14,592 bases of DNA from NCBI GenBank assembly GCA_021817355.1, contig JAKAVI010000168.1:1-14592 (forward strand), in the 5' to 3' direction. The notes under the pieces were generated by a model that did not search any database, had not been told where the DNA came from, and saw nothing but the letters and a program-made list of their open reading frames with translations. The translations under genes were made by a program, and so were the position numbers. Positions 14,069 through 14,592 of this stretch are shown in pieces. Source of the stretch: Pseudomonadota bacterium (lineage in GTDB: Bacteria > Pseudomonadota > Alphaproteobacteria > Micropepsales > Micropepsaceae). Position 1 is the stretch's first letter, and every line of letters starts with the position of its first letter.

Positions 14069-14592
14069 AGCGCAGCGCTTCCACCGGATCGAGACGAGCC
14101 GCTCGCCAAGATGGATAAAGTGTGGCGAGAAAGCTCAGAGCAAGCGCCATGCCCACCACAACGATAACCTCGCTGCGATTAATCTCCGCGGGCATCCGGC
14201 TCAAAAAATATATTTCCGGATTGAACAAATCCGTCCCAGTTAAACGAGAGAGAAAATTGCGGATGGAATTTATATTATCGCAGAATACCACCCCAACGAT
14301 GAAACCGAGAAAAGTTCCAATTACGCCGACGCTGCTCCCGGCAATCAGAAAGACCCGCATAATTGCGCCGCGCGTTGCTCCCATCGTACGCAATATTGCT
14401 ATATCTGCACCCTTGTCTTTCACCAGCATGATAAGCCCTGAAATGATGTTGAGTGCAGCGACAATGACAATCAACATCAAGATCAAAAACATGACATTTT
14501 TTTCAACGTTGATGGCACCAACCAGGCTTGAATTCATGTCCTGCCAAGTCAAAACACGCGTGTTTTGCCCCGCCGCCAGGCCGATCGCACCC
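14061..14592 (-). CDS. lolC: LolC/LolE family lipoprotein-releasing permease, C-terminal part only
   Basis: The last 176 residues of an FtsX-type permease; the start lies beyond the right edge. After a soluble stretch ([18 protein letters not shown]) come three membrane helices: [20 protein letters not shown], a second around [20 protein letters not shown], and a third [19 protein letters not shown]. The segment [19 protein letters not shown] between the first two is the coupling motif of MacB/LolE permeases, and the end [15 protein letters not shown] is diagnostic. Whether it is LolC, LolE or the single fused type cannot be told from this fragment. It overlaps lolD by 8 nt, so the two are one operon. 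Its last part is notably AT-rich: lines at 14221 and 14461 count to about 32-35% GC, against about 60% or more in lolD. Confidence 0.93.
   Translation of the reverse strand, partial: GAIGLAAGQNTRVLTWQDMNSSLVGAINVEKNVMFLILMLIVIVAALNIISGLIMLVKDKGADIAILRTMGATRGAIMRVFLIAGSSVGVIGTFLGFIVGVVFCDNINSIRNFLSRLTGTDLFNPEIYFLSRMPAEINRSEVIVVVGMALALSFLATLYPSWRAARLDPVEALRYE

Overview
The window looks like core chromosome of an alphaproteobacterium with medium-high GC. The evidence is the gene order rpsB-tsf-pyrH-frr-uppS-cdsA-dxr-rseP, a lolC/E-lolD block followed by a full-length DnaE1-type polymerase, and two perfect GTTC-N7-GTTC sites, the LexA-box form typical of Alphaproteobacteria. Order and genus cannot be fixed from the sequence alone. 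I recognised no tRNA, rRNA or CRISPR array.

Region 1 (1-6955, all minus strand) is one long operon. It is read from a good sigma-70 promoter at about 6927-6955 (TTGCAC, 17 bases, TATAAC) through a structured leader of about 130 nt. It encodes ribosomal protein S2, EF-Ts, UMP kinase, ribosome recycling factor, undecaprenyl-diphosphate synthase, CDP-diglyceride synthase, DXP reductoisomerase and the site-2 protease RseP, which is cut by the window edge. It joins translation to isoprenoid, cell-wall carrier and phospholipid synthesis and to envelope proteolysis. Most genes lie within 35 bp of each other or overlap, and several starts in the middle are non-ATG.

Region 2 (about 6950-8707) holds a plus-strand class I/II PLP aminotransferase, divergent from rpsB. 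About 500 bp without a recognisable gene follow, and then the 3' end of dnaE arrives from the other side.

Region 3 (8708-12151, minus) is dnaE, the replicative polymerase III alpha subunit. Its polymerase triad and clamp-binding motif are intact and its PHP domain is degenerate.

Region 4 (12152-13348) is a roughly 1.2-kb accessory islet between dnaE and lolD, which are usually close neighbours. It contains a decayed, frameshifted and internally deleted TnpB (IS200/IS605 OrfB) relic with a GC-rich hairpin at its end. It also contains a 35-codon single-pass membrane peptide gene with a near-perfect Shine-Dalgarno and a promoter whose perfect -35 (TTGACA) lies exactly between two inverted LexA boxes. 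Diverging from it is a HicB-type antitoxin gene without hicA, with its own palindrome over the -10 and up to the ATG. The LexA-framed micropeptide is the most interesting item here: it looks like an undescribed SOS-induced membrane peptide, analogous in logic to SidA or TisB but not recognisably homologous.

Region 5 (13349-14592, minus) is lolD and the C-terminal part of a LolC/E permease, the lipoprotein-releasing ABC transporter. GC statements are hand counts of individual 60-base lines, not a full computation.
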